Below are positions 25,158-33,176 of a DNA stretch of 64,000 nucleotides, piece after piece (the stretch's first letter is position 1; each line of letters begins with the position of its first letter). A model generated the notes under the pieces. That model saw only the letters and a list, made by a program, of their open reading frames with translations. It had not been told where the DNA came from and made no database searches. Position numbers and translations under genes: made by a program. Source of the DNA: KBS50 sp042434095 (lineage in GTDB: Bacteria > Actinomycetota > Actinomycetes > Mycobacteriales > Micromonosporaceae); NCBI RefSeq assembly GCF_042434095.1, contig NZ_JBHLUE010000001.1, positions 124,001 to 188,000 of the forward strand, written 5' to 3'.

Positions 25158-25331
25158 GGAAACCGGCGCATCCTCGGCGAGGAAGACCGACCCTGGTCGT
25201 TCCCTGATCCTTCCGGCCGCCGGCTCAGGGAAACGCCGTAGAGCCGACGGGGGGCCTCCCCCCGAGTGGCGCTCTCGACCGATCGGCGGTGTGCTGCGAA
25301 ACTGTGTGCCGGCCGGGATGTTGGGGGTTCG

Positions 25332-26861
25332 ATGAGCAACGGGTGGACACTGCCCGATGAGGTGCTTCGCGAGGCGCCGGCGTACACGCCGCGCCCCTAC
25401 GAGCTGGCCGATCTGGAGCTGCTGCTGGCCGGGGCGTACGCCCCGCTGACCGGTTTCATGAGCCGCGCCGACCTCACCTCGCTGGCCCGACGCGGGCGGC
25501 TGGCCGACGGCACTCACTGGCCGGTGCCGGTGACCCTGCAGGTGCCCGCCGAGCTGGCCGGCGAGATGGAGCTGGGCGACCCGCTTCGCCGAGCCCTGGT
25601 GCTGACCGACACCGAGGGCGCCCCGGTGGCGCTCATGGAGATCACGGACGTCTGGACGGGCCGGGACGGGCAGGTCGGCCTCGGTGGCCCGGTCCGCCGG
25701 CTCGGCGACGGCGGGCACGGGCCGTTCCAGCGGCTGCGGCGTACGCCGGACGAGGTACGCGCGCTGCTGCCCCCGGGCCGGGTGCTCGGGGTGATCGCCG
25801 ACCGCCCGCTGCACCGCCCGCAGCTGGCGCAGATCGCGCACGCGGCCCGCACGCTCGTGGCGCACCTGCTGGTGCTCATCCCGAGCAGCGAACCGGCCCA
25901 GGACGGGCTGCCGCCCGAGGTGCTGGTCCGTTGCGTGTTCGCGGCCCGCGACCGGATGCCGCCGGCCACCCTCATCACCGTGCCGCTGGCCCGGCGCGGC
26001 GACGAGATCTCCGACGCGCTGCTGCGGGCCCGGGTGGCCGCCGCGTACGGCGTCACCCACCTGCTCTCCACCGGCGAGATGCTGTCCGGGGGCGGCCCGC
26101 GGGTGCTGGTGCCCCGCGAGCTCGCGTACGACAACCGGGACGGGCAGTGGCGGTGGCGGGACGACATTCCGCCGCGCAACCGGCGGCTGGCGCTGCGCCC
26201 CGACGAGATCGAGGACCTGCTGGACCGCGGGTTCCCGCTGCCGGAGTGGCACACCCCGCCCGCGGTGGCCAAGGAGCTGTCCCGGGCCCGGCCGCCGCGC
26301 CGGCACCGGGGCCTGGTCGTCTTCTTCACCGGCCTGTCCGGCTCGGGCAAGTCGACCATCGCCCGCGGCCTGGCCGACGCCCTCCGGGAGACCGGGGACC
26401 GCACCGTGACCCTCCTGGACGGCGACGTGGTACGCCGGGAGCTGTCGGCCGGACTGGGCTTCAGCAAGGCCGACCGGGACCTCAACGTGCGCCGGATCGG
26501 CTGGGTGGCCGCCGAGGTGGCCCGGCACCGGGGCATGGCGCTGTGCTGCCCGATCGCCCCGTACGACCAGGCGCGCCGGACGGCCCGGCAGATGGCGCTG
26601 GCCGCGGGCGCCGGGTTCGTCCTGGTGCATGTCTCGACCCCGCTGGACGTGTGCGAGCGGCGCGACCGGAAGGGCCTGTACGCGCGTGCCCGGGCCGGCC
26701 TGCTGGCGGGGATGACCGGCATCGACGACCCGTACGAGGAGCCGACCGACGCCGATCTCGTGCTGGACACCAGCGCGTTCACCGTCGAGGAGGCGGTGCA
26801 GGCGGTGCTGGAGCACCTCACCGAGACCGGCTGGGTCGAGCCGCGCCTGCAGCCGGCCTGA
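25332..26861 (+). CDS. adenylylsulfate kinase with N-terminal ATP-sulfurylase-like domain
   Basis: A 509-residue two-domain protein. Residues 1-310 follow the PUA-like plus catalytic fold of Sat/Met3 ATP sulfurylases (YAPLTGFM near residue 35). Residues 320-509 are an APS kinase with P-loop GLSGSGKS (333-340), DGDVVRRELSAGLGFS and the lid region that phosphorylate APS to PAPS. The sulfurylase active-site motifs appear degenerate: the expected QxRNPxHxxH is DRPLHRPQ (157-164), and the GRDHAGxG loop is replaced by STGEMLSGGG. Thus kinase activity is likely and sulfurylase activity doubtful. ATG 25332 has a G-rich ribosome-binding site. No cys genes adjoin. Confidence 0.85.
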   Translation: MSNGWTLPDEVLREAPAYTPRPYELADLELLLAGAYAPLTGFMSRADLTSLARRGRLADGTHWPVPVTLQVPAELAGEMELGDPLRRALVLTDTEGAPVALMEITDVWTGRDGQVGLGGPVRRLGDGGHGPFQRLRRTPDEVRALLPPGRVLGVIADRPLHRPQLAQIAHAARTLVAHLLVLIPSSEPAQDGLPPEVLVRCVFAARDRMPPATLITVPLARRGDEISDALLRARVAAAYGVTHLLSTGEMLSGGGPRVLVPRELAYDNRDGQWRWRDDIPPRNRRLALRPDEIEDLLDRGFPLPEWHTPPAVAKELSRARPPRRHRGLVVFFTGLSGSGKSTIARGLADALRETGDRTVTLLDGDVVRRELSAGLGFSKADRDLNVRRIGWVAAEVARHRGMALCCPIAPYDQARRTARQMALAAGAGFVLVHVSTPLDVCERRDRKGLYARARAGLLAGMTGIDDPYEEPTDADLVLDTSAFTVEEAVQAVLEHLTETGWVEPRLQPA

Positions 26862-26885
26862 GCGGCGGGCCGCGCCGGCCGCGCC

Positions 26886-27183
26886 GTGGCGGCCGCGCCG
26901 GAGCTGCCGCGCGGCCGGGACGCGCCGACCGGACCGCCGCGCGGCCGCGCCGCACCGGCCGGACCACCGCGCGGCCGGGACGCACCGGCCAGACCGCGGC
27001 GGCCGCGCCACACCGGCCGGACCACCGCGCGGCCGGGACGCACCGGCCAGACCGCGGCGGCCGCGCCGCACCGGTCGGACCACCGCGCGGCCGGGACGCG
27101 CCGGCAGACCGCGGCGGCCGCGCCGCACCGGTCGGACCGCCGCGCGGCCGGGACGCCGCGCGGCCGCGGCCGCACGGGCCCGA
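26886..27183. repeat. 58-bp tandem repeat array, non-coding
   Basis: The 400-base gap 26862-27261 is filled mainly by about four to five units of 57-58 bp. GGACCaCCGC recurs at 26961, 27019, 27077 and (as GGACCGCCGC) 27134. Units contain GCGGCCGC palindromes. The period is not a multiple of three and no RBS is present, so it is not a gene. Confidence 0.85.
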
Positions 27184-27202
27184 GTGGCCGCGATGTTCGG
27201 AT

Positions 27203-27231
27203 TTGTTGGATTCCGTGTGAACCCGTAGGGT
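27203..27231 (+). promoter_or_regulatory. promoter of the DeoR-galT operon
   Basis: TTGTTG (27203-27208), a 17-base spacer and TAGGGT (27226-27231) lie about 30 bases before the ATG at 27262 and directly after the repeat array. Local DNA is noticeably richer in A/T. Confidence 0.5.
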
Positions 27232-27261
27232 CGGTCTCGTGACCGGACCCGGACGGCCCTG

Positions 27262-28044
27262 ATGCTGGCCCAGCAGCGGCAGGCCGCCATCCTGGACCGG
27301 GTCCGGACCGCCGGCGGGGTGCGGGTGAGCGACCTCGCGGCCGAGTTCACCGTCTCCGACATGACGATCCGGCGCGACCTGGACGCGCTGGCCGACCGCG
27401 GCCTGCTGGCCAAGGTGCACGGCGGGGCGACCCGGGCGCACCCCGGCTCCACCGACGAACCGGGCTTCGCCGCGAAATCCGTCCGGCAGCGCGCCGAGAA
27501 GGCCGCCATCGCGGCCCGGGCGGCCCGGCTGGTCGAGCCCGGCCAGGCCATCGGGCTGTCGGCCGGGACCACCACCGCCGAACTGGCCCGGCGGCTCGCC
27601 ACGGTGCCCCGGTTGACCGTGGTGACCAATTCGGTGCCGGTGTCCGAGGTGTTCCACCGCGGCGGCCGGCCGGACCAGACGGTCGTGCTCACCGGGGGCG
27701 TACGCACCCCGTCAAACGCCCTGGTCGGGCCGGTGGCGGTGGCCGCGCTCCGGACCCTGCACGTGGACCTGCTCTTCCTCGGGGTACACGGGATGGGCGA
27801 GCGCGCCGGTTTCAGCACCCCGAACCTGCTGGAGGCGGAGACCGACCGCGCGCTGGTGGCCTCGGCGGACCGGCTCGTGGTGCCGGCCGACCACACGAAG
27901 TGGGGAGTTGTGGGTATCTCAACCATCGTCGAGCTGGGTGCGGCGCACACCGTGATCTCCGACGCCGGGCTGCCGCCCGACGCCCGGGCCAGCCTGGCCG
28001 AGCGGGGCGTGGAACTGCTGATCGTGGAGGGTGGAACGGAATGA
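27262..28044 (+). CDS. DeoR/GlpR family transcriptional regulator
   Basis: A 260-residue regulator. The N-terminal winged HTH (RVSDLAAEFTVSDMTIRRDLDAL, residues 20-45) is the DeoR signature, followed by a sugar-phosphate isomerase-like sensor domain with GLSAGTTTAEL, VVTNSVPVSEV, LLFLGVHGMG and VVPADHTKWG. Its stop overlaps the galT start (ATGA), so it very probably regulates galactose metabolism in response to a phosphorylated sugar, and may be autoregulated. Confidence 0.92.
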   Translation: MLAQQRQAAILDRVRTAGGVRVSDLAAEFTVSDMTIRRDLDALADRGLLAKVHGGATRAHPGSTDEPGFAAKSVRQRAEKAAIAARAARLVEPGQAIGLSAGTTTAELARRLATVPRLTVVTNSVPVSEVFHRGGRPDQTVVLTGGVRTPSNALVGPVAVAALRTLHVDLLFLGVHGMGERAGFSTPNLLEAETDRALVASADRLVVPADHTKWGVVGISTIVELGAAHTVISDAGLPPDARASLAERGVELLIVEGGTE

Positions 28045-29120
28045 AGCGCACCTCGGTGCAGCTCGCCGACGGGCGGGAACTCATCTACTTCGACGAACGG
28101 GACGATGCCGACCGGAGCATGCCGGACCGGCGGGAGCTGCCACCCCCGCCGCCGGCCTCGCAGCTGCGGTACGACCCACTGGTGGACGAGTGGGTGGCCG
28201 TGGCCGCCCACCGGCAGACCCGGACCTTCCTGCCGCCCGCCGACGAGTGCCCGCTCGACCCGTCCACGCCGGACCGCTCGACCGAGATCCCCGTGTACGA
28301 CTACGACGTGGCGGTGTTCGAGAACCGGTTCCCCTCGTTGAGCGACCGGGTCGGCGAGCTGCCCGCGGAGCTGACCCCGTACACGCCGGTCCGTCCGGGG
28401 CTGGGCCGGTGCGAGGTCGTCTGCTTCACCTCCGACCACAACGCCTCGTTCGCCACCCTGCCGCCGGAGCGGGTCCGGCTGGTGGTCGAGGCCTGGGCCG
28501 ACCGGACGGCGCGGTTGTCCGAGCTGCCCGGCATGGAGCAGGTCTTCTGCTTCGAGAACCGGGGCGTGGAGATCGGCGTGACGCTGCACCACCCGCACGG
28601 GCAGATCTACGCGTACCCCTTCGTGACGCCGCACGGCCGGGCCATGGTGGCCGCGGCCCGCCGGCACGCCGAGGCCACCGGCGGCCGCAACCTGTACGCG
28701 GACGTCCTGGCCGCCGAGCGCGCCGCCGGGGACCGGGTGGTGGCCGGCAACGAGCACTGGACCGCGTACGTCCCGGCCGCCGCCCGGTGGCCGTTCGAGG
28801 TGCATGTGGCGCCGCACCGGGTGGTGCCGGACATCCCGGCGCTGGACGACGCGGAGCGGGACGCGTTCGGGCAGCTCTACCTCGACGTGCTGCGCCGGTT
28901 CGACGCGCTGTTCGACAAGCCCATGCCGTACATCTCGGCCTGGCACCAGGCGCCCGTGCACGCCGATCGGGAGCTGGCCCACCTGCACCTGCAGCTGTTC
29001 AGCATCCGGCGGGCGGCCGACAAGCTGAAATACCTGGCCGGTTCGGAGTCGGCCGTGGGCGTCTTCATCAACGACATCGCCCCCGAGCAGGCCGCCCAGC
29101 GCCTCCGCGACGCCGGCTGA
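28041..29120 (+). CDS. galT: galactose-1-phosphate uridylyltransferase
   Basis: A 359-residue GalT of the Leloir pathway, which exchanges UMP between UDP-glucose and galactose-1-phosphate. The HIT-type active site is HPHGQ with the nucleophilic His186. Other family blocks are RYDPLVDEWVAVAAHRQTR, FENRFPSL and the C-terminal AHLHLQLFSIRR. ATG 28041 overlaps the DeoR gene by 4 bases. An upstream frame extension would lie inside DeoR. No galK or galE is present in the window. A 54-bp element begins three bases after the stop. Confidence 0.95.
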   Translation: MKRTSVQLADGRELIYFDERDDADRSMPDRRELPPPPPASQLRYDPLVDEWVAVAAHRQTRTFLPPADECPLDPSTPDRSTEIPVYDYDVAVFENRFPSLSDRVGELPAELTPYTPVRPGLGRCEVVCFTSDHNASFATLPPERVRLVVEAWADRTARLSELPGMEQVFCFENRGVEIGVTLHHPHGQIYAYPFVTPHGRAMVAAARRHAEATGGRNLYADVLAAERAAGDRVVAGNEHWTAYVPAAARWPFEVHVAPHRVVPDIPALDDAERDAFGQLYLDVLRRFDALFDKPMPYISAWHQAPVHADRELAHLHLQLFSIRRAADKLKYLAGSESAVGVFINDIAPEQAAQRLRDAG

Positions 29121-29123
29121 GGG

Positions 29124-29177
29124 CGAAGGAAGGGCCCCTTGTTATCGCTTTTTGTAGAGCAAGGGCCCCTTGTTAAC
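29124..29177 (+). repeat. 54-bp palindromic gene-end element, copy 3
   Basis: It begins (CGAAGGAAGGGCCCCTTGT, with CG in place of the usual GT) three bases after the galT stop and ends GTTAAC. Its orientation relative to the upstream gene matches the other five copies. Confidence 0.88.
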
Positions 29178-29207
29178 AGGCCAGCCGGCGCAGCGGCCGA
29201 CACGGGT

Positions 29208-29340
29208 GCGGGGGGCCCGGGACAGGGCCCCCCGCTCTGGGAAGGGACGGCTGGCTGTGCGCGACAGCCGGGAGGCACCGACCGACACCGGACGGGTGTC
29301 GCCGGTCGGGCGATCTCCCGGACGTGACTGGCATCACGTC
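29208..29340. other. run of four strong hairpins between galT and icd
   Basis: Hairpins follow one another: 29208-29235 (perfect 11-bp stem), 29253-29269 (6-bp stem, 5-base loop), 29268-29321 (7-bp outer stem CCGGGAG/CTCCCGG enclosing a 12-bp interrupted stem), and 29321-29340 (GACGTGA/TCACGTC). The run lies between inverted copies 3 and 4 of the 54-bp element, and no coding frame fits. It could be stacked terminators or a structured small RNA. Confidence 0.5.
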
Positions 29341-29397
29341 CACCCCGTACAACGACGGAGGTCGCTGCCCGGTGACGGCAGGCACGGGATGACGGGC

Positions 29398-29451
29398 GTT
29401 AAGAGGGGCCCCCTGCTATACAAAAAGCGATAACAAGGGGCCCTTCCTTAC
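29398..29451 (-). repeat. 54-bp palindromic gene-end element, copy 4
   Basis: On the minus strand GTAAGGAAGGGCCCC starts three bases after the icd stop codon (TGA at 29455-29457), and the copy ends GTTAAC... wait-free boundary at 29398, where the far end reads CTTAAC. It is convergent with copy 3. Confidence 0.88.
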
Positions 29452-29454
29452 ACC

Positions 29455-30672
29455 TCAGGCGTTGAGGCGCTTGGCCAGGTTCTCGTCGAGCGTGGCCATG
29501 AACTCGTCGGTGCTCTGCCACGGCGCGTCGCGGGAGATCAGCAGCGCGAGGTCCTTGGTCATCTGGCCGCCCTCGACGGTGTCCACGATCACCCGCTCCA
29601 GGGTGTCGGCGAACTCGGTGACCGCCGGGGTGTTGTCCAGCTTGCCGCGGTGGGCCAGCCCCCGCGTCCAGGCGTAGATCGACGCGATCGGGTTGGTCGA
29701 CGTCTTCTCGCCCTTCTGGTACTGCCGGTAGTGCCGGGTGACCGTGCCGTGCGCGGCCTCCGCCTCGACCGTGCGGCCGTCCGGGGTCATCAGCACCGAG
29801 GTCATCAGGCCGAGCGAGCCGAAGCCCTGGGCCACGGTGTCCGACTGCACGTCGCCGTCGTAGTTCTTGGCGGCCCAGACGAAGCCGCCCTCCCACTTCA
29901 GCGCGGCGGCCACCATGTCGTCGATCAGCCGGTGCTCGTACGTGATGCCCGCGGCGTCGAACTCGCCCTTGAACTCGTTCTCGAACACCTCGGCGAAGAG
30001 GTCCTTGAACCGGCCGTCGTACGCCTTGAGGATGGTGTTCTTCGTCGAGAGGTACACCGGGTAGCCGCGGTCCAGCCCGTACCGCAGGCAGGCGCGGGCG
30101 AAGTCCCGGATGCTGTCGTCGAAGTTGTACATGCCCATGGCGACGCCGCCGCCCGGGAACTTCGCGATCTGCATCTCGACGGGCTGGCTGCCGTCTTCCG
30201 GCGTGTAGGTGATGGTGACCGTGCCGGGGCCGGGGACCACGAAGTCGGTGGCCTTGTACTGGTCGCCGTGGGCGTGCCGGCCGATGATGATGGGCTTGGT
30301 CCAGCCCGGCACCAGCCGCGGCACGTTCGACATGATGATCGGCTCGCGGAAGACCACGCCGCCGAGGATGTTCCGGATCGTGCCGTTGGGCGAGCGCCAC
30401 ATCTTCTTCAGGCCGAACTCGTCGACCCGGGCCTCGTCGGGGGTGATGGTGGCGCACTTGACGCCCACGCCGTGCTGCTTGATGGCGTTGGCCGCGTCGA
30501 CGGTGACCTGGTCGTCGGTGGCGTCGCGGTGCTGAATCGACAGGTCGTAGTAGTGCAGGTCGACGTCGAGGTAGGGCAGGATCAGCTGCTCGCGGATCTG
30601 CTTCCAGATGATCCGGGTCATCTCGTCGCCGTCGAGCTCTACGACCGGGTTGGTTACCTTGATCTTCGCCAT
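29455..30672 (-). CDS. icd: NADP-dependent isocitrate dehydrogenase
   Basis: A 405-residue homodimeric type II (eukaryote-like) isocitrate dehydrogenase, producing 2-oxoglutarate and NADPH in the TCA cycle. Typical blocks are NPVVELDGDEMTRIIW at the start, IKQHGVGVKCATITPDEARV, WRSPNGTIRN (substrate loop), YLSTKNTILKAYDG and EAAHGTVTRHYR near residue 310 (cofactor site). GAGAGGAGC 8 bases before ATG 30672 fixes the start. It is monocistronic, and its 3' end is marked by a 54-bp element. Confidence 0.96.
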   Translation of the reverse strand: MAKIKVTNPVVELDGDEMTRIIWKQIREQLILPYLDVDLHYYDLSIQHRDATDDQVTVDAANAIKQHGVGVKCATITPDEARVDEFGLKKMWRSPNGTIRNILGGVVFREPIIMSNVPRLVPGWTKPIIIGRHAHGDQYKATDFVVPGPGTVTITYTPEDGSQPVEMQIAKFPGGGVAMGMYNFDDSIRDFARACLRYGLDRGYPVYLSTKNTILKAYDGRFKDLFAEVFENEFKGEFDAAGITYEHRLIDDMVAAALKWEGGFVWAAKNYDGDVQSDTVAQGFGSLGLMTSVLMTPDGRTVEAEAAHGTVTRHYRQYQKGEKTSTNPIASIYAWTRGLAHRGKLDNTPAVTEFADTLERVIVDTVEGGQMTKDLALLISRDAPWQSTDEFMATLDENLAKRLNA

Positions 30673-30743
30673 CGGCCGGCGCTCCTCTCGGGGGACATGC
30701 TCAAGCAGTACGAGCGTACTGCATGGGTCCGGGACTGCGGGCG

Positions 30744-31142
30744 TCAGGCCGGTGAGCCGGGCTCGCGTACCCACTGTACGAGTTGCAGGATCACCCCGTT
30801 CGGATCGGTGACCTGGAAGTACCGCTCCCCCCAGGGCTCGGTCTCGATAGGCGTGGTGATCTCCACCCCCTCGGCCCGGATCCGGTCGTACTCGGCGTCG
30901 ATGTCGTCCACCACGAACGCCACGAGCAGGCCGGCCGCGTGCCGGTCACGTAGCGCGGCCGGCTTGAGGCTGGGCAGGCCGGTGCGCAGGAAGATCAGGT
31001 TGAACCCGGCGTCCGGGCGGCTCAGCGAGACGAAACCGTCCGCGGACATCTCCTCGGTGAAGCCGAGGTGCCGGATGACGAAATCGGCCGACGCGCGCAC
31101 GTCGGCGACGTTGAGCGAGAGGGCGGAGGCGGTGATCTTCAT
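30744..31142 (-). CDS. VOC (glyoxalase/bleomycin-resistance-like) family protein
   Basis: A 132-residue protein of two beta-alpha-beta-beta-beta modules: ASALSLNVADVRASADFVIRHLG at the start, and FVVDDIDAEYDRIRAEG and WGERYFQVTDPNGVILQLVQW in the second half. It belongs to the VOC superfamily of metal-dependent enzymes and antibiotic-binding proteins, and the substrate is unknown. It is divergent from a TetR gene across a palindromic operator, so it is the likely regulated target. Confidence 0.85.
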   Translation of the reverse strand: MKITASALSLNVADVRASADFVIRHLGFTEEMSADGFVSLSRPDAGFNLIFLRTGLPSLKPAALRDRHAAGLLVAFVVDDIDAEYDRIRAEGVEITTPIETEPWGERYFQVTDPNGVILQLVQWVREPGSPA

Positions 31143-31185
31143 GGGCGGCGGCTCCACGGCTGGTCGACGGGCACACTGTCGCCGC

Positions 31186-31213
31186 ACATTGTACAGCGTA
31201 CGTCGTACAGTGT
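31186..31213. promoter_or_regulatory. 28-bp dyad, probable TetR operator
   Basis: The two 14-base halves match at 11 positions when one is reverse-complemented. Three GTAC boxes occur at 7-base spacing (GTACagcGTACgtcGTAC). It lies centrally in the 93-base gap between the divergent VOC and TetR genes, as expected for an operator controlling both. Confidence 0.7.
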
Positions 31214-31235
31214 TGTTGCCTGCGAGAATGGCGCG

Positions 31236-32015
31236 GTGACCACCGATGCCACCGGGACCGGCGACCCCGGCCGTACCCTCGCGTTGCTCTGGCGCCGCGC
31301 CGTCGCGGCGCCGGCGGCCGGCCGCGGACGGCGACGGGGGCCGCGGCAGGGCCGCACGGTGGACGAGATCGTCGACGCGGCCATCGCGCTCGCCGACGCG
31401 GCCGGGCTGGACGCGGTCACCATGCGCGCGGTGGCCCAGGCGCTGGGCATCGCGCCCATGAGCCTCTACACCTACCTGCCCGGCAAGGGCGAGCTGCTGG
31501 ACCTGATGCTCGACACGGTCTATGCCCGGATGCCCCGACCGGACCGCTCCGGCCGGTCGTGGCGGGCCCGCGCGGCCGCCGTGGCGGCCGACAACCGGAC
31601 CCTGTACGCCGCGCACCCGTGGGCTGCGGCCGTGACCACCGGTCGCCCGCCGCTGGGGCCGGGCCTGATGGCCAAGTACGACTATGAGCTGCGCGCGTTC
31701 GACGACACCGGCCTGGACGACGTGCGCCGGGACGCGGCGCTGACCTACCTGCTCGACTTCGTCCGGGCGGCCGCCCGGACGGCCGGCGAGACCCGGGCCG
31801 TCCGCCGGGACAGCGCCCGGAGCGAGCAGGAGTGGTGGGCGGCCAACGGCCCGCTGCTGGCCCGGGTGCTGGACGAGCGGGAATATCCGCTGGCCGTCCG
31901 GGTGGGCGCCGCGGCCGGCGCGGCGCAGGGCGCGGCGTACGACCCGGACCGGGCGTACGAGTTCGGGCTGGCCCGGGTGCTGGACGGCCTGGCCGCCCTC
32001 ATCGAGAAGACGTAA
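31236..32015 (+). CDS. TetR family transcriptional regulator
   Basis: A 259-residue repressor. After a basic N-terminal tail of about 35 residues comes the TetR HTH (VDEIVDAAIALADAAGLDAVTMRAVAQALGIAPMSLYTYLPGKGELLD), then a helical ligand domain of the TetR_C_1 type. GTG at 31236 starts the protein without a clear Shine-Dalgarno site. The divergent VOC gene and the dyad between them suggest a local detoxification switch. The TAA stop is supplied by the first bases of a 54-bp element. Confidence 0.87.
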   Translation: MTTDATGTGDPGRTLALLWRRAVAAPAAGRGRRRGPRQGRTVDEIVDAAIALADAAGLDAVTMRAVAQALGIAPMSLYTYLPGKGELLDLMLDTVYARMPRPDRSGRSWRARAAAVAADNRTLYAAHPWAAAVTTGRPPLGPGLMAKYDYELRAFDDTGLDDVRRDAALTYLLDFVRAAARTAGETRAVRRDSARSEQEWWAANGPLLARVLDEREYPLAVRVGAAAGAAQGAAYDPDRAYEFGLARVLDGLAALIEKT

Positions 32016-32065
32016 GGAAGGGCCCCTTGTTATCGCTTTCGGTATAGGAAGGGCCCCCTGTTAAC
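32012..32065 (+). repeat. 54-bp palindromic gene-end element, copy 5 (contains the tetR stop codon)
   Basis: GTAAGGAAGGGCCCCTTGT starts at 32012, and the TAA at 32013-32015 is the stop codon of the TetR gene. The element ends GTTAAC and is followed immediately by another palindrome. Confidence 0.9.
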
Positions 32066-32108
32066 GCGCGAAGCGCCCCGGACCCGCGGGTCCGGGGCGC
32101 TTCGCGCG
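32065..32108. terminator. 44-bp perfect palindrome between convergent tetR and mdh
   Basis: CGCGCGAAGCGCCCCGGACC... and its exact complement form a perfect 22-bp inverted repeat with essentially no loop. It is placed between convergent genes and next to a 54-bp element, so a bidirectional terminator is likely. Confidence 0.75.
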
Positions 32109-32115
32109 TACCGGC

Positions 32116-33066
32116 TCACATGTTCGCGACGTCGCCCTGCTTGGCGCGGACCGCCTCGGCGGCCGCCTTGAGGCTGGCCAGCTCGTCGGCGTCCAGGTCG
32201 GTCTCCACGATCCGGCGCACGCCCTCGGCGCCGATCTCGGCCTCGACGCCCAGGTAGACGCCGGAGATGCCGTACTCGCCGTCCACCCAGGCGCACACCG
32301 GCATGACCGCGCCGGAGTCCTCCGCCACCGCCTTCGCCATCCGGGCCGCGGCCGCGGACGGGGCGTAGTAGGCCGAACCGGTCTTGAGCAGCGCGACCAC
32401 CTCGGCGCCGCCGTTGCGGGTGCGGACCACCAGCTCCTCGATCTGCTCGGCCGGCATGGCCTCGCGCAGCGGCTTGCCGTTCACCGTGCTCTGGGACGGG
32501 ACCGGCACCATCGTGTCGCCGTGCGAGCCGAGGGTGAGGGTCCGCACCGAGCCGACCGGCACGTCGAGGGCCTCGGCCACGAAGTTGCTGAATCGCGCGG
32601 TGTCCAGCATGCCGGCCTGGCCCAGCACCCGGTTCTTGGGGAACTGGCTGGCCAGCTGCGCCACCGCGGTCATCTCGTCGAGCGGGTTGGAGACGACGAT
32701 GACGACGGCGTTCGGGGCGTACTTGGCGACCTGCTCGGCCACCTGCCGGACGATCTTGGCGTTGGTCTCCAGCAGGTCCATCCGGCTCATGCCGGGCTTG
32801 CGGGCCAGGCCCGCCGTGATCACGACGACGTCGGAGCCCTCGATGACCTCGTAGCCCTCGCCGTTCTTGCCCGTGGTCTTCCCGACGACCTTCGTCTCGA
32901 AGCCCTCGATCGGGCGCGACTGGTTGATGTCCAGCGCCAGCCCCTCGGGCTTGCCGTCGATGATGTCGGTGATCACGACGGTGTCGAAGACGTCGTACTC
33001 GGCGAGGCGCTGCGCCGTCGTCGAGCCGTAGAAGCCGGCGCCGACGACGGTGACCTTTTTGCCCAT
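32116..33066 (-). CDS. mdh: malate dehydrogenase
   Basis: A 316-residue member of the LDH-like malate dehydrogenases. NAD-binding GAGFYG is at 9-14, acidic residue D34 follows the second strand (NAD preference), the substrate loop is ARKPGMSR (88-95), the catalytic pair is D155 and H182 (SHGD), and R158 is conserved. It interconverts malate and oxaloacetate in the TCA cycle. ATG 33066 gives the family-typical start MGKKVTVVGAG. An in-frame ATG at 33117 would add 17 atypical residues. Confidence 0.93.
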   Translation of the reverse strand: MGKKVTVVGAGFYGSTTAQRLAEYDVFDTVVITDIIDGKPEGLALDINQSRPIEGFETKVVGKTTGKNGEGYEVIEGSDVVVITAGLARKPGMSRMDLLETNAKIVRQVAEQVAKYAPNAVVIVVSNPLDEMTAVAQLASQFPKNRVLGQAGMLDTARFSNFVAEALDVPVGSVRTLTLGSHGDTMVPVPSQSTVNGKPLREAMPAEQIEELVVRTRNGGAEVVALLKTGSAYYAPSAAAARMAKAVAEDSGAVMPVCAWVDGEYGISGVYLGVEAEIGAEGVRRIVETDLDADELASLKAAAEAVRAKQGDVANM

Positions 33067-33176
33067 GGTCGTCCCACTCTCTGATACACGACGGGTTTTC
33101 CGGACCGTATCAGCCATCGTGTCACCGGACCGGCCAGGGGCGGCGTCGGTTCCGCGGATCACCGACCGTTGGGGCC

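Noticed and set aside
26818..27657. Minus-strand frame through the 58-bp repeat array
   Set aside because: The repeat period is not a multiple of three, the peptide is low complexity, and it runs antisense into the DeoR gene.
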